Notes: generated by a model from the letters alone, not told the origin. A DNA stretch of 64,000 nt from Pithys albifrons albifrons (GCF_047495875.1 NC_092486.1:4276195-4340194), one strand, 5' to 3'. Shown: positions 25,460-39,976, numbered from the stretch's first letter. Program-made: numbers and translations.

Positions 25460-27447
25460 GAAAGTCAAACAGTGCTTTCTGTGCTCTCCACAAGCTGGTG
25501 TGAGCCCTGTGCCCTCCAAGGGGTCTCAGCTCTCCTGGATCCTGCCCTGGGGGATCCATCCCTGCCTTCCAACAGCCTCTGCACAGTCCTCAGGCATTGG
25601 GATTAATATTTCAATATTTCAGCATCCTGCCCAATGTGGATTAGAGGCAAACCTTGGTGAAAAATAGCAAAGGTCATTTCAGCAGCAGGAAACAAGATTC
25701 TACAGATAACACGTGTCTGGCAGCTTTGCTGAGCCCCATCTCGGGGTAAATTGGTGCTAAAAGCCCACAGGATGCCCATCAAAATCTGGGAATTCACTGG
25801 CAGGATCCCTCATGGGCTGTGATGTGTTGTCACCACGTGCTGAGCTCTGTCCCTTCCAGAGTGCAGAGTTGGAGCAGAACAGTCACATCTGCTACAGGAG
25901 ATGCTTTTGCTTCTCAGCATCTCCCTTTCCTGGAACTTATTGAATTTGGGTTGAAATAGAAACCAGTTCCTCTTCCATCCTGTCTCCACCACCCTTCCTC
26001 TATCCAGAGAAATCATTTCACCTGAGAGGCTGTAGGTGCTGTTTTGTTTTGGGGTTGATAAAGCTTAATGTGAATTTTTTTCTTTACCATTTTCCACTTT
26101 GATTTCTGGCAGCACCTGCTGCATTTTTACGGTTCATTCAACTAAAGTCTGAAAGTTTCCATGATCACAACCACAGCTTCATTTACTGGCTTAAATATTT
26201 GGAATTGAGTTGCTCATTTCCAGGCTCTTGGCTGATTTGTCCCAAATATTGGATATACGTGGTAATGAATTGTTGCTTGATTGTGGTTTTTTTGGATTTT
26301 ATTTGCTTGGGGTTTTTCCAAAGTTGGTTCTGAGTTCTCCTGAAATGAAGCTCTGACTACAGATGCAGAGGCTTTGAAACCTTTGAGCATCCTTTTTACT
26401 TAATTTTATGGCCTGAGCTTTAGATTTTATAACACCATAAGAAAAACCTATTAAATATTCACCATCTCATGTGCATTACTTAAAAGTCAGATCAATAACG
26501 AGATGACCAGAGTGGAAAATCCTCCCAGTCATGTAAGAACTCTGCAGCAGAAGCCCCTTTTCTTGCCCAACCTCTGTTTAATTCATATATGGGGATTTTT
26601 TTTCCCTTGATATTATTCTTAATTAGCCCTCAAAAAAGAGGCAGAATGTGCCTTTTGGGGCTCAACTCAGCCTAATTAACAGTATATTCTACCAGATTTC
26701 CTGGGTATTATTACACTGCTGCTCCTCGCCTGTAAGACACACATCCCTTGTTTGTGTAGTTAACAGATTAAATAAAACCATAAAAAGGGTTGTATTTTTA
26801 ACTCCAGAGTTTTCTTACCCCCACATGCACCTTTTAATGTGGGAAATTAAGCAGGAGGGAGACTCAGGCCGAGTGTTTGAGGCCATTACAGGGAGCCCAT
26901 TCAGCAGGCACCGATCCCAGAGCACTCAATCCACGTCTGGGAAGGACTCCGGGGTGTGTTCCCAAAGGAAGGCATTTATTTACCAAATTAAAAGCACAGC
27001 AAGCAGAGGCCTGGGTGGTATTTAAGCATATTTTATTGACTGCTATTCTGCTCCTGTTTGCTGAAGCTCTGTCTGATGGAAGATGATGGATGAGCTGATT
27101 GCTTGGCTTTCACTAAGGTGAAATACATCTCCTCTGATTTATTCTCCCTGCATTGACAAAACAGCTTTTGGTGTCGTTGGAGGGTGTCCAGGTGGAGACA
27201 CACAGAGCTGGCAGCTCCTGCTGCTCTGGGCTGGGCTGGCTCCTGGTGGGCATCCTCACAGATGATCCAGGGACCCTCGAGGACATGGATTTTATCCCTT
27301 CCCCATAAAATCATAATGATCTTCACTAATTTTCAATCAGACCTGCATTAACTTTGTATTTTATATTAGTTTTGGATTTTAGCTTGTAGTCAAGTTTATC
27401 AGTTCTCTTAACCACGCAGAGGTTTAGACAAAGAGAAAGTTAACCCT

Positions 27448-27560
27448 GGAGCTGTAGGATGGACTTTAAGAAATAAACCCAAACCCTTGTTTAGATCAGA
27501 GACTGAGCTGTAAGAAATAAATCAGAAACCCTGTCTGGATTACAGGCCTGGAGCTGTAAC
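27448..27560. repeat. Degenerate tandem repeat, about 2.3 copies
   Basis: The motif 'gagctgta' followed by 'aagaaataaa' and 'aaaccct' recurs with spacings of about 56 and 46 bp (gctgta at 27451, 27507 and 27553). The copies are diverged, so the duplication is old. Confidence 0.55.
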
Positions 27561-28969
27561 ATGATTAGTTCAAAGGAAATGCAGAGATCAGAGCAGCCAT
27601 CAGGGTGTTCAGAGTCACCCCAAATATCCTGCCTGACTTTGGGGAAGGGTTTTCAGTTCTAACTCAGGATATAAACCTGGAAACACAGAAGTCTCATTGA
27701 ACATCTTCGTTGGGTCACATCTTTAGTGTGGAGCCCATGTTAGAGCCAGTTATGGATGTGCAGAAATCCATGGGCAATAACAAGGGCTGTGTTTCAGTTC
27801 CTGACTTACCCTCACACCAGAGGGGCTCTGGCCCATCATTTCTGTGGGTATGGGATATATATGGGGTTATGGACCCCCACACACAGCCAGCTGGTTAAGG
27901 GGGTGTGACACACTGAGATTCTAATCAAGGTGGTTTATGAGACCCTGGTGTAGTTGAGTGGTGGTGGCTCTGCCAACGGGTTCCGTTTCTCCCAATACAT
28001 GACTGAGTTTTCTGATGAGGAAAATAACTTAAAATATGTCATAACACAACACTGTGAAGACCTGAGAAGGTTAATCATACCCTGGGCTTGTTTTCCAAAC
28101 TCATGTGTTCAAGTGCAGCCTCAGGTAACATCACTCATTTTAGCACAAGGGCAAGAGCAAAGACTATCTGATTTTTACACTAAGTGTGACTTATTTGTAC
28201 CTGTTGATTTTTCAAGATCTAGAATGAAAGATGTCTGGATGGACTCCAGATGTGTGTATCTTCTAAAATACCTATAAATCATATTTAAGCACATGTGAGT
28301 TCTCTCACTGCAGTGTTCCATAATCCTTTCAGGCCTTTTTAGTGAGTCTTTTTTATGGAAATACAGATGTTTATCTCTATATTGTTTATCTCCTCCTCAT
28401 TTCAGATATCAAACTTTGCCATGACTTTGGCTATTTCCTGCAGCTCATGATTTCATAAATTCCTTTTCAGGCACTGACTTTCTCTGCAGGACTAGATCAG
28501 AGCTGTCAGGCTTGACAAATAAATCTTCAAGTCTTGGAACAAAAGGGCTTTCACTCTCTGAGCGGGCGATAACCACGGGGTAATAACTCCGGGGGGAGGG
28601 TGACTCAGGCAGCAGCAAAGGAACAAGTGATTTGTATCATCCTGCAGATCTGAAAAGGATATTGTTCATGGGGTGTTGGAAGGGAGTTCTTGAATTATTC
28701 CATGTCCTTCTCAGAGCTTTTCACAAAGGTTGAGGAGAGGATAAGGCTCACAGGGCTCGGGGCAGCTGGTCAGGTGTTTGTGGGGATGGTCTGAAATGTG
28801 GGAAGGGAATTGTGGACTCATCCCAAGAGACTGGGTTTCTTTCCTCCTGGTGTTGGAACTGGCCCAAAGGAACAGTTCAGTGGGGAAGGGAACATGTTGT
28901 TGCATAGGGGAAGTTTCCCTGTATTGGTTTCCTTGGAAGGCAGGCAGGGAGCAGGTCTTGGGATGGATG

Positions 28970-29112
28970 GATGGGTTGTGATGGGAGGGATGGGAAGGAG
29001 GGAATGGATGGATGGGTTGTGATGGGAGGGATGGGAAGGAGGGAATGAATGGATGGGTTGTGATGGGAGGCATGGGAAGGATGGGATGGGATGGATGGAT
29101 GGATGGATGGAT
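28970..29112. repeat. 41-bp minisatellite (3 copies) grading into (ATGG)n
   Basis: The phrase 'gatgggttgtgatgggaggg' recurs at 41-bp intervals (28970, 29011 and 29052) and is followed by a tract of ATGG tetranucleotides at about 29080-29112. The minisatellite probably grew from the tetranucleotide repeat. Confidence 0.9.
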
Positions 29113-32100
29113 AGGAGCAAACAGCTCAGTGGGATTAGATGTCAGTGCTGTCTCTCACGACTGAGCTCAGTGAGTCACGTACCTGTGCTGAGGGATTTCT
29201 GTTCAACAGCCTTTATTAAAGGTGAGGCATCAGTAGCATTTGCAAGACTTTTTAGGATCAGTTGGCATTTGGAAGGGAGGATGAAAATCTCCACACTCTG
29301 TTCTGCTTTAAAAAACACTGCAAATGCCTTTGTCTCTGACAGGCCATCTAAGATTGTGAGGACATGCTTTGTACATTATTAATAAAAAAGATTGTCATCA
29401 GTATAATTCCTTTGTGCTCTCACTTGCCAACATGAAACATGTGAGTTTTTGTTGATCTCGCAGAGCTGCTTCCACGTGTGTGACAAAATGCTGAGGGTTC
29501 TAAGCACCAGAGTGGATTTGCCATCCTCTTCTTAGAGGTGTTTTTCTTTTTGAGCACCTTATACTGCATTTGTATATTTGTTGTGTTGTGATTCACTTTG
29601 TTCCCTGTGATGTAGATCAATGGGATCAAGCTGGGAAGCAACAAAACTCCAAGTATTCCAGCACAGACAAGTTGCAGGGTGTCTGTTCCACCAGTGCAGT
29701 TTTCCATCCTGCTGATCCCAAGTGTTTAAGGGGAGAGGTGAATAGATGGATGATACTGACTCAAACTCTCATTCATGTATCTAAATAAAATCCTATTTAG
29801 GAGTCAAATATTCTGTCATCAAGTGCCACCAGCTTTGGGCAGGTCAGACCCGTCCGTCACCCCTGGGATGCAATTCCTCAGATTAACTAGACTTGGCAAA
29901 GGAGTCAAGCATAAGTTGCAAGTCAAGCATGTGCTTAAATCTCATTGACTTTTTAAAAGCAGTCTGAGAACTGTTCTGTGCTAAATTGGAAACTTAATGC
30001 TGCTTCACTGTCATCGGGGGGGATTTATTTTTAGCCCTTCACACAGCTCCAGGAAAGGAAGGTTCTAGACACTGAGTGTTTGGATAATGATGGAGAAACC
30101 AACCCAGTCCCACCTGGAGGGGCCTGTGCTGGTGTCTCCTGGGAGGAGCAGCAGCAAACTGAGGATTAGAGGTCAGTGGATGAACAGTGATTGAATGGAA
30201 ATTCAGTGTTTGCAGGGTATAAATGTGGGTTGCTGCTCTGCATGGGGAAGGTAAACAGGGGAATATTGTTGGATCAACATCCTTTTCCCCATTGTGTCCC
30301 TCCCCAGGGCAGGGCTGGGCAGGGGGCATGAGAAAGCCCAGCTGGACTGGGCTGGACTGGGAGCAGCTGCCAGAGGAAGAGGTGCCTCATCCATCACTTG
30401 GCTAAGTGAGAGCTGGCAGTTATTGCAGCTAATAAAGCACGGTGGCTCTTAACACTGAGAAACTGAACTTAAATATCATGTTTGGGGAGCTTGAAGGAGA
30501 TGGATTTTAATGTCATACTCCATAAAATCTGACATGCTGGGGGAAAAAAATAGAAGTGTTGTGAGATGCTATTGCTGCCTTTTGTTTTGAGAGTGGCTCT
30601 TGAGCTGTGGGAGCACAGAGGTGGCTGTTCACCCTCTTTCCCTGCCCTGGTAGGGACAAACAAGGCAGTTTATCAGCAGGTTTCCAGCTGTGGGTTATAT
30701 AAAAATATGCAGCATTGAGTCCCAGGGTCTGTAGTTCTGCCCCATTCTTGATCTAGCCCAGTGGTGCAGCCTGAATTACACGGGGCTGCCTCTCAAGCCA
30801 TCAAGCAGCCTCTGCTTCAAAATTGAAATGATCCCAGTCCTAATGGCACGAAAACCCCTGTAAATGGGGGCTTTGTTGATTCACTCATTTGGCTCATTCA
30901 CCATAAAAATTACCAGCAATTTTAGGGTAAGTTATGAAGAGTGTAATGTCTCGCAAGACAAGAAGTATAGTGTAGGAAAATTGAAGTGTGGATTGGAATC
31001 TGAAGGGATTTCATTGTTCTCTGCAGGAAATGCAATCCTGAGCAAGGCCTGAGGAAAATCACTGCTCTGTGCCTTCCTCCTCTAGAGCCACTTGCAAAAA
31101 CTCTTTGGGCCACAGTGTTCCTTTTCCCGTGCAGAAAACAAATATGGGTTGTTAGTCAAGCAATAGCAGGTGAAGTTCTGATTTCATGGAATTCCTAAAA
31201 GCAAAATATTCCTTTAGAAATCAACCAAAAATTCTGTGCCCCAAAGTTTCTTCCAGCCTTGCTTAGAGGAGAAATGAGGTGTGTTGTGGCATTTCTGATG
31301 TGCTGAAGTGAAGGGGGTTCCTTACCCACAATGCAGGAACTTTTCCCACCAGTAAATGGTTGAGATCCCAGAGCTTGTGTCAGCTGCAGAGGCTCCTTTG
31401 CAGAGATCTGCAAAATTGTGGAGAATTTGGTAAAATCTGTAAAAAAGATCTTGTAGGGAGTCTGTGAGAGGTCAAAAACTGCAGCTTTGAGCAAGATTGC
31501 TTGAAACCATGGGAGCTGATGGAGTTGAAAAAGGCTGAAACTCAGGCAAGAAGGAGCTGTGACACTGGGAGAGCTTTGTGTCACTTGAGACACATAAATG
31601 GAGGCTCTACTGAAATCCAGATTTCCAGGCTCCCCCCAAAGTGCGTGTTTGCAGCACGAGCAACTCCCTGCAGAGCCAACAGCTGTAACTCTGCCTGGTC
31701 TTTAACATGACAAAAGCAACCAGAGCCTAAAATGCCCTTCTGTGTGAGAAGCAGCGTGTGGAGCAGGATATGGAAAAGATTTTCCACAAAGTAGCTTGTG
31801 ATTCAGATGGAAAATGTCAGGTTTTGAAAATTATTAATCTTTGTGCTGCACAAAACTGTCAGCTGTAGGGGCGTTGGGTGTGGGAGGCTCTTGCGAGAGT
31901 GTTTCCAAGTGGATTTTTTGGGGCTGTTTTTCTCTTTTCCTTTGTTTTTTTTTGGGGGGGATTCTTTTATTCCTTCACGAGGAGCTGAGTAAAAAGGCAA
32001 TTTAAGTTCCTGATTAGGATTAAGTTCATGATTAGTGAGTGCCAGGGAGCAAAGTTGCAGTGAGGGGAGCTGAGGTGTAGCTGCAGCTCTGGCAGGTTCA

Positions 32101-32640
32101 CAAAGGAGTGTTGCCACCCCTGGACTCTGATTCACTGCCAAGAGAAATGCAGAGAGGGGGAATAATGGGGGAATAAATCAAGAAATTGGTAAACAACCGA
32201 ATGAGAAACTGTTCTGAGCAGAGTTCTTACGGAAATGTGGGGCTGGTGGGAGGTGCTGCATTAGTTGTGTGCAGAGCTCTGGGCTGGGGGTCTGCCATGG
32301 CTCTGTCCTCTGAGCAAGGGCAGGGTCTGAGGGGCTGGACAGCCCCTGGGCTGGGTCTGGCCAGGCAAGGAGAGGGACTGGTTCCAGTTAAGGCTGGTGG
32401 GAGGAAGCCCTGACTGTGAGTGTGTCCCACTGAGGGGCAGGAGCAGCCCTTCCTAGGGAGGTTCTCCCTCCATTCCATCCAGGGGCAGTTCTGGGACAGG
32501 GCTGTGCTGAGCTGCCCCCCCAGGGGTGGGTTCTGTGCTGGCACTGGAGGTGTCACCAACCCTCAGTAACTCCCCTCCCTGGGCTTGGGATCCAACAGGT
32601 GTTTCCAGCCCATGCTGCATTACCACGTTGCACAATTAAC

Positions 32641-32700
32641 AGTTGACCTCAACCATTTTAAAGGTCTTTTCCAACCTAAAAAATTCCACAATCATTTCTG
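32641..32700 (+). mobile_element. Old CR1 3'-end remnant
   Basis: The segment 'aaaggtcttttccaacctaa' followed by 'attccacaatcatttctg' resembles a decayed CR1 terminal region. It is short and diverged, so the call is tentative. Confidence 0.5.
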
Positions 32701-35700
32701 TTGAGTGACTTTCAGATTTCTATTTAAAGCAGCTTTAAGATTGGCAACTGGGGGGGGAAACTGAAAAGCTTTCACTCTCCCACTTTGAGTTGGAAATCTT
32801 TGCTTAAATTCTTTCATGGTTTAGCAAAAACGATCTGATTGGAACAAGAAGAATAGAAGAAGAGTTGCAAAATATTTAGTTATTCAAACAATTAACTGGA
32901 GGGCACTACAGGAACCTTATCATGTTCTAGTGCAGAAAACAGTTCTGAGAACTACAGGAACGTCGATAAATTGAAATGCCTCACAGGCCTCTGTAAATAA
33001 CATTACAGTGCTGGAATGCTTCACTATTTCAATTTTAATTGCTTGGAGGGCACGTGTCTGTTGCAGTGAATATTTGTGGCTGAATACCTGGAAAAAGCAC
33101 AAAAAGAGAAGCCAGTCCAGCACAAAGATGCTCTGGAGCCCAAAGCACTGCACTCTCCTCTGTCTGAATGCACAGAGAGATCCAAACACCTCCATGACTC
33201 AAAGCTCTCTATATAAGTAGCAAACATCAACTCTTTGCATCTTTCCACATCCTTCAAAAACTGGACAGTATTTGAAATACCTCTTTTTTTTTTTTTAAGA
33301 AAAAGCATTTTACAGCTTTACTTCCTAAACTGCATTATTTCAACACAGAGAAAGTTTGTTTCCTTCATCACAAAAATTAATATTTCAGAACATGAAGATC
33401 CATCATTAAATTTAATTCAACTCTTTAATTTATGTAAAGTGCAACAAGGAATGGAAAGGCAAATTCAGCCAATACATGATTTTATAGGGATTTGAAAATC
33501 TAATACTCTTCTCCTCTAAACTCATATCTAAATTGAGGACTGTATGTTATAGTTAAAATTATGTCTATTAACACCTAATGGTACCTATTTTCTTATAAAA
33601 TTTGAGTTACCTGAAGGAGCAGAAATAACTGCAGCATTCTTTAGTCCAATTTTAATTAGATCATTAGGGATTTAAGACTCAGTTGATGAGAATTGCACTG
33701 AGTGTCCTTACATTGTGTTTCAATATACATGGATTGCTGCAGTGCTCTCCAACTCCCAGCATTAAAATCAAGGGCACATTTTTAGAGCTTGCTTCTCATT
33801 TTCATCCAGAAGAAATGAAACTGTATTTCTTTCTCAGCTGATGTGGTTTTTTTTCCCCCAATGAGCATTTCCATATCACTGTCTCAGTAATTAAGATTAA
33901 CTGAACCCAGATCTCATCACAGACATAACGCTGAGTTCAGTGAACACGGCAGGAATCAACAGCACTGGGTGGAACAACATCTTCAGGAGAAGCTGAGTTA
34001 ATTTAGGGAGTCTCCTCCTCCTCCTGGTAATCCTTTTCTTCTGGCAGTTGTGTTTGTCAGTGCCAGGAGCATTTGCTCTTTAGGTGGAAAGGCAGAGGGT
34101 GGGCTTGGCAGGGGGCAGTGAACAGTGTGCTCTGCCCTTCTCCTTCCCTGGGGGGAGCTGTGAAGGGCAACAGGTTGGCATTTCAGTGAGAACCAAAGGG
34201 CTAAATCCACCCCCAAAGACTCAGATCAGTGGTGGTGGTGCAGCTTTGGGCACCTTGGGCTGTGCAGGAGCAGCTGAGGGGTCTCTGGGACCTGGGAGGG
34301 AAGAGCCAAAACCTCCTCTGCTCCTTGGCAGGGATTTCTCTTTGCAGAGAAGTCACTGCAGCTGATCCCAGGGCAGGGCCTGGTTCTAATGTCCTTTATG
34401 CCTCTATAAAACCAGTCCTTTAAATAAACCCAGAGGAGGCCAGAGAGTCCTGGTTTGTCCCATATTCCTGTGTGTGGAACTGGCTGTGGCTGAAAAAAGG
34501 GGAGTGTGGGAGGGGAAGTTCCTTTTGTGTTTGGAATTGTCCTGCTCCCTGCTCAGACTGTAACACCACACTCAGTTGTTTCCACACTGCAATTTCCTGC
34601 TGCCAGTGACTGATATTGGAGTTTGATTCACACCAAGGTTACTGTGCAAGGCAGAGAAAGTTGGATACTCTTTACACATGCTGGAAGAGTTTTGGTTATG
34701 GATCCATCTGTTTAGAATGCTGGAGAATCCTTTTTCCCTTTAAAGATTTATATTGCTTGCATAGTGCTGAAATCCAGATGTTAAATAAATGTATGAAAGA
34801 TTCTTCAAGTTTGTAACCCACTTAATATTTAATAAATGTAATATATCATTTTTATAAATATGTATAACTTAGCTATAAATAAAATTAGAATACCTAAGGG
34901 ATTACAATAGGATACACATTTATCTCTGTTGGCACAGAAAAAACAGGAGGGTTTTATGAACATGTAAATCCTCATTGGTGAAAAATAAATGCCCTCCTGC
35001 AGCCCATTGACAGGGGATTGGTGGAAAATTCCTTTCCTGAACTTCCTGGAACTGGAAATACAGCCCTGCAAAGAGCTACAGAAATGTTTTTGCTTTTGAC
35101 AAAGAGCCAGGGAGGAACTGAGGTTGGAATTGGGGGATAAAGTTGTGATGATTTTAAAGTTCCTTCCACTTTCTAGGAATGAACGTGTGACTGACTTGGG
35201 GCTGCCTTGTGAGCAGGGGCTGAGGGAGGGCTGTGAGAAGTGTGCAGGGAGGAGGATGCAATGAGTGAGGGTTGAGAAAACAGCCTCACTGATGCTGGAA
35301 TGAAAATCCTTCCTGTGGAGGTGCTGCCCACTGAGGGAACCTCTCTGTGGGTCTGAAGGAACAGTCACAGCTACACTTTGTCTTGGTTTTCCCAGGATTA
35401 AAACAGCAACAATAACAGGAAAAAATGGCTTAGCAGCTCAAGCCCAGTCAGTTAAGAAACACAAGGTATTCTGTCACACTGACTGACTCAGTTAAATGCT
35501 TTGGGAAGTTTGTTTTACCCCATTTAAGTTCCAGAATTTTACCTTCTCTGCAGGTAACGATTTGGAAGGAGCTTTGTCTCAAACGTGCCTGTGCCCGTCG
35601 GGGTTGGCACTCAGCAGTTCAACAGGATGCTTAAAACCTCCTTTGGTTGGCATCACAGGGTCTTTGTCAGGTCTGTGAAGAGGCTTTTAGATTATTCTCT

Positions 35701-38700
35701 TTGATGAAAAGTTGGGAGGGAAAGGTTCATGGAGGAAAAAGTGGAAGAGATCAGAATGTTTTGGGGCTAACCAGCTTTTCTGCTCAGTGAGGGCTGAGGG
35801 ACAGGTGTGCTCATGGCAGTGAGTGCTGTCACCCTCCTGCTCCCTGGATTTGTGTCAGACTCCCCTGATCCTGCAAGAAAAGGGGGGATCAAAGCAGCCC
35901 CGTGCAGTTCAAAGCACAGCCAAGTGGAAAAAGCCCAGGTGTAGAACTAATAGTCTCAAGAGGCAGCATCCAGCTCCATATCTCGTCCTGTGCACACCAG
36001 AGGAGGGATGAGATTCTTTAAAATTCAGATAAGCAGCGTCAGTTTGCAGCTGAGGATTCTGAGCACACTGCTTTTGTGTGATAATATTCTAGATTTGCTT
36101 CCACAACTTATTGCACATTCATTTTTTTGGGAGTTTTTCATTGCAGGAAACTGCCAGGAGGGATGGATTTTGTCTTCCTCAGCTGGCAGAACAATTTTCC
36201 ACCTGTCGCCCAAATATTTGATGAGAAGGATTATGGTACAGCTGCTGGAAGTTTATACTTTATATCCATGGGAAGCAAGAGGGGCTGGTGAAGCAAAGAC
36301 ACTGAGATCAGAGCTTGGCTTGCTGAGATGGATCTGCAGCACTTGTGGCTTCCAACATGTGCTGGAAATTTAGGAGGCTCTGCCAAAGAACAGAGGAATG
36401 GGTGGTGTGGTTTCTCCTTTCCCTCCAGTGCCCCCTTTCATTCCAAGCAACACCTGCCCTGGTAAGTGCTGGATTTCCTGAGGTTTGTGGGCTTTCAGTG
36501 CAGGTCTCAGCCCTGGCAGGGCAGCAGATTTCCATCAGCACAGCAAGAGGAGTTGGAAGGGTCCATCTCTCTTCAGCTTCCCCAAAGGCACCATCCTGGG
36601 AAATGGCACTTCTGACAGGACTGTCTGAAAACACAAGTGGCAGCTCCCACAGACATGTGATTTAACAGCAGGAGAAATGGTTCTGCCTTTGAGGGGAGAT
36701 GTGAACAGCCAGTAAAGAATGCACCAGTTTACTGGGTGGCAAAGGCATTTTAACTTCATTAATGAAAGCAGATCTGGCATTGCAGAGATTCCTCAGCCTG
36801 TGCTCCGTGTCTGACCATCCCCTGCTCTCAGGCTGGGCTAAATTCCATGTCCCTCTGGGCTTTAGCAAATCCCTGAACTAGAGGAAATAACAAGGGCATT
36901 AAAGGATTTCCTCTGGGCAACAAAATCTGGTATTTCCATCAATATCTGAGTGACTTCCAAAAAACCCACTTTGCATGTGGGACGGGGTCATCTGATTAAG
37001 CAAATGTAGATAAATCTCACTAAGTTGCTTTTCTGAGTAATGACTCAAATTTCATTATGGAAACCATTCCCTGCACGAGGAAATTCTGAATTCTGCACCA
37101 GGGATTTTTCCCCCCCCCATTCTCTGATTTCCCTGCAAAACTGAGCTCACATGGAGAAGACATTTGGCATTATTTAGTGTGGTAGAAAATACCAACTGCA
37201 GGAGGTTCCACCAGGAATCAGCAGCATCAGTTCCATGGAAAGGGAAGAATGTTGGTGTCTGGAATGTTGGTCACCTCCAGGTGTCCCTCAGCTTGTGAAT
37301 GGGCCTGTCTAAAGGAGGGGTTGGGATGTTTCCATCTGGGAAAACTCTTTGCACAGTCTCATTTTTATATTTATTACGAGTTATGGTGCTTGTCTGGGAC
37401 ACTTCGAACTTCTTCATTTTTTTTTAATATAGAAAGAATAATGCTATTTATTTTAAATAATTTCTAATTTGAAAAAAAGAGGTGAAGAACTCAGTTTTTC
37501 TTTTAAAATTTCACTTTAACATTTAAATTACATCCTAATCAGTTGTGAAGTGCTGAATCATCCCTGTCTGCTGCTGTCCTGGTTTCTAATGTGGTCTTAC
37601 AGCAGCACTGAATGTACATTTTTTTCACAGAAGAATTTGATGTTTGTTCCAAACTTTTTTCCCCCCCTCCTTTCTTTTTTGTTTCTATTATTGTCATAAA
37701 AAGATTTAAAGTCCCTACTGGCCTCGTGTGCAGAGCATAAAGCACAAAGCACTTCCTGAAAGGTAATTTTCCAGGAATGAAAACCACAAGAATTGTGTTT
37801 CAGGGTTTGCTCCTCTGTCATTCCCTGTTGCACCAAAACAGCCCTTTCCCTGTAGCTCTGAATCCTGAAAACTGCGAGTTAGACATGACAAACCTCAGGG
37901 AGTGGCAGTCAGGCCCCTTGGAAAGTTCCAGATGTTTTCAGGTGAATGTGAATACAAGCTGGGGGATGAGAAAGATGAGGCACAAAAGGAAGAGTTAAGT
38001 TAAACTCCATTTATTCAGTGCACTCTCAGAAGAGACTTCACTTTGCTCAGCAGTTACCTGAGAGAAAATGTTATTTATCTGGAAATGTGTATTTATAGAA
38101 CATCAGTAATAGCCTTATAATTACATGTTTTAGGACTTGACCCTGGAGCAAAAATACAATAATATCTGTCTGTTTGTCTCTTGGGGATAGAAAATCAGAT
38201 CTCCTTTTGTGTGCTGGGGATCTGCATTAGTTTGATTTTCAAGGGCACTTAATGGAGTTGCATTTAAGTGAAAAGATGCACCTTGACTGACCTCGTGATG
38301 GGAAATGTTTTCCTGAGGAAGGAGCCACTTCCCCAGCCCCAAACAACTCAGCAACAGGCAGATCATTAAAGCCAGATGCCACTGGCGAGGAGAATTGTGC
38401 CCTGGATTCAGTGGGGCTGGGATTTCATCCTTTGTGTCTTGCCCTAAAAAGCAAATTTAGTGGAATAACGCAGGGTCAGGCAGAGTTCTGCAGCTGAATG
38501 ATCCTCCTGGAATTGTCTGCAGTTCCCCCTCCCCACGAGTGTCGCTGCCTCGTGGAACACTCAGAGTGTTGATGGGAGCGTGGGATTTCCAAGCCTCTCC
38601 CAACTCTGCTAATGACATTTGTGTTATTCCCTCTAAAGCACAGATTTAATAAAGCCTGCAGGGACTCAGCATTGCTGAAGATTGACAAGATGGAAATTGG

Positions 38701-39976
38701 CAGAAATGTTCAGTAGGAAAACACTACAACTTGTGCTAATGTTTTAGAAAGTGCACCCAGAGTGTGGTTTAAAGTTCTGGGCTCAGTTGAAAGTCACTGA
38801 TTTCCCAGCACAGGCCCAGTGTTTGCACACCCAGAAGTGCTGGGGGGCAGAGACTTTTCTTTAATGGCAAGAAAGACAAAGTTTGTCCTCATTATTCTGC
38901 CACCTACGAGCCTGGGAAGGTTTTCAGATTTACTCCATGACTTACCTCTCATCTGAGTTAATTCCTTGTGTGGGTCCATCACATCCCTGATGCCCTCAGC
39001 TCTTCCCTTCCCATCCTGGGATCCTTCATCTGCACAGACATGTCCTCTCTCATCCTTTGACTGGATGAGTTCAATACTTTCTAATCTTCCTTCATAAATC
39101 GATCCCTTCTGACTTATTTTGCTGCTGTGCTCTGAATTTCCCCCTCCACCCCCCTCCCAAAAAAAAGACAAACTGCTGATAGAAATCCCAGCATTGCTCA
39201 ATGGGATTTTCCCAGGTTTGACATCAGTGACGTGGATTTGACTCAAAGAGAAGTTGTAGGAAAGGAAAAGCCTGGACTCCAGGGCTGCTGGGGTTCAGCA
39301 AGTGAGGCTCCTACACTCTGAAGGGCTGGCTTTGGATCCTGCTGCTCTGGTAGCAGCTCAGATCCCTCACTATCTGGCCCTACAAAACCCACTTTTCCAC
39401 TCTGATATCCCCTTTAGAGGCTGCAGGCAGTAAAATCCCATTGAGAATGTCCTCTGAGAGGGAATGGAGCAGCAGTTTGGTTCTCCCAGAGCCGCAGTGA
39501 TCTGTTCATATCTGTGTTTCTCTGTGATTAACACTGATCCCTGTTAAACCTGCAGCAACTGTCTGAAGGAAAATAAATTCAGTGGCAGAAGGGGAGATTT
39601 GGTAGTTCAGGCTCTGGCTGTCACTCAGGGAGTGAGGTTTAGTGTCTTCTTCTTCCCCAGACTTTCTGAGTGACCCTGGTGACTCATTTACTCTCTCTGC
39701 CTCAGTTCTCCATCTATAAAACTGGCCACTGTGGTGGTGCAGTTTTCAATTGATTGTGTTACTTTTTTCCTGTCAGTTTTCCTTGACTGTTCTAACACTT
39801 AAATTATTTGATTTTGTGTGTGTGTGTCCTTGCAAAGCACAACCTGACAGCCACCAGGTCCTCTTTAAATTAGTTTTACATAAACCCCAAAATTGGTATT
39901 TCATCAGTGAAATGAGATTAGACAAAGGTTACAACAACATGAAAAACGTCTTTATTTTCCTTTCCTTCTCTCTCAG

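Larger units (their letters stand above)
1..39976 (+). other. UNC5D: UNC5D intron 1 (3' part; 5' end outside window)
   Basis: This is inferred to be the 3' portion of UNC5D intron 1, because the first exon seen in the window begins in phase 1 after the expected signal-peptide exon. No sequence that could be the GC-rich signal-peptide exon or a promoter was recognised in it. A very long first intron is typical of this gene in vertebrates. It holds five minisatellites and several CR1 fragments listed separately. The reading frames found elsewhere in it are short, unrelated to any family I recognise, and consistent with chance. Confidence 0.85.
25460..39976. other. Intron 1 block leading to exon 2, without gene
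   Basis: This is non-coding sequence with a degenerate 46/56-bp repeat at about 27448-27560, a 41-bp plus ATGG array at about 29 kb, a decayed CR1 end near 32.65 kb, and a T13 run at 33284-33296. The stretch 33300-33760 is A/T-rich and low in repeats. One 107-codon frame at 27954-28277 (+) has no recognisable domain. No gene was recognised before the exon 2 acceptor. Confidence 0.7.

Noticed and set aside
25115..25667. Open frames of 125-160 codons with a 13-residue repeat
   Set aside because: They are explained by the six 39-bp copies, and the flanking residues are not recognisable.
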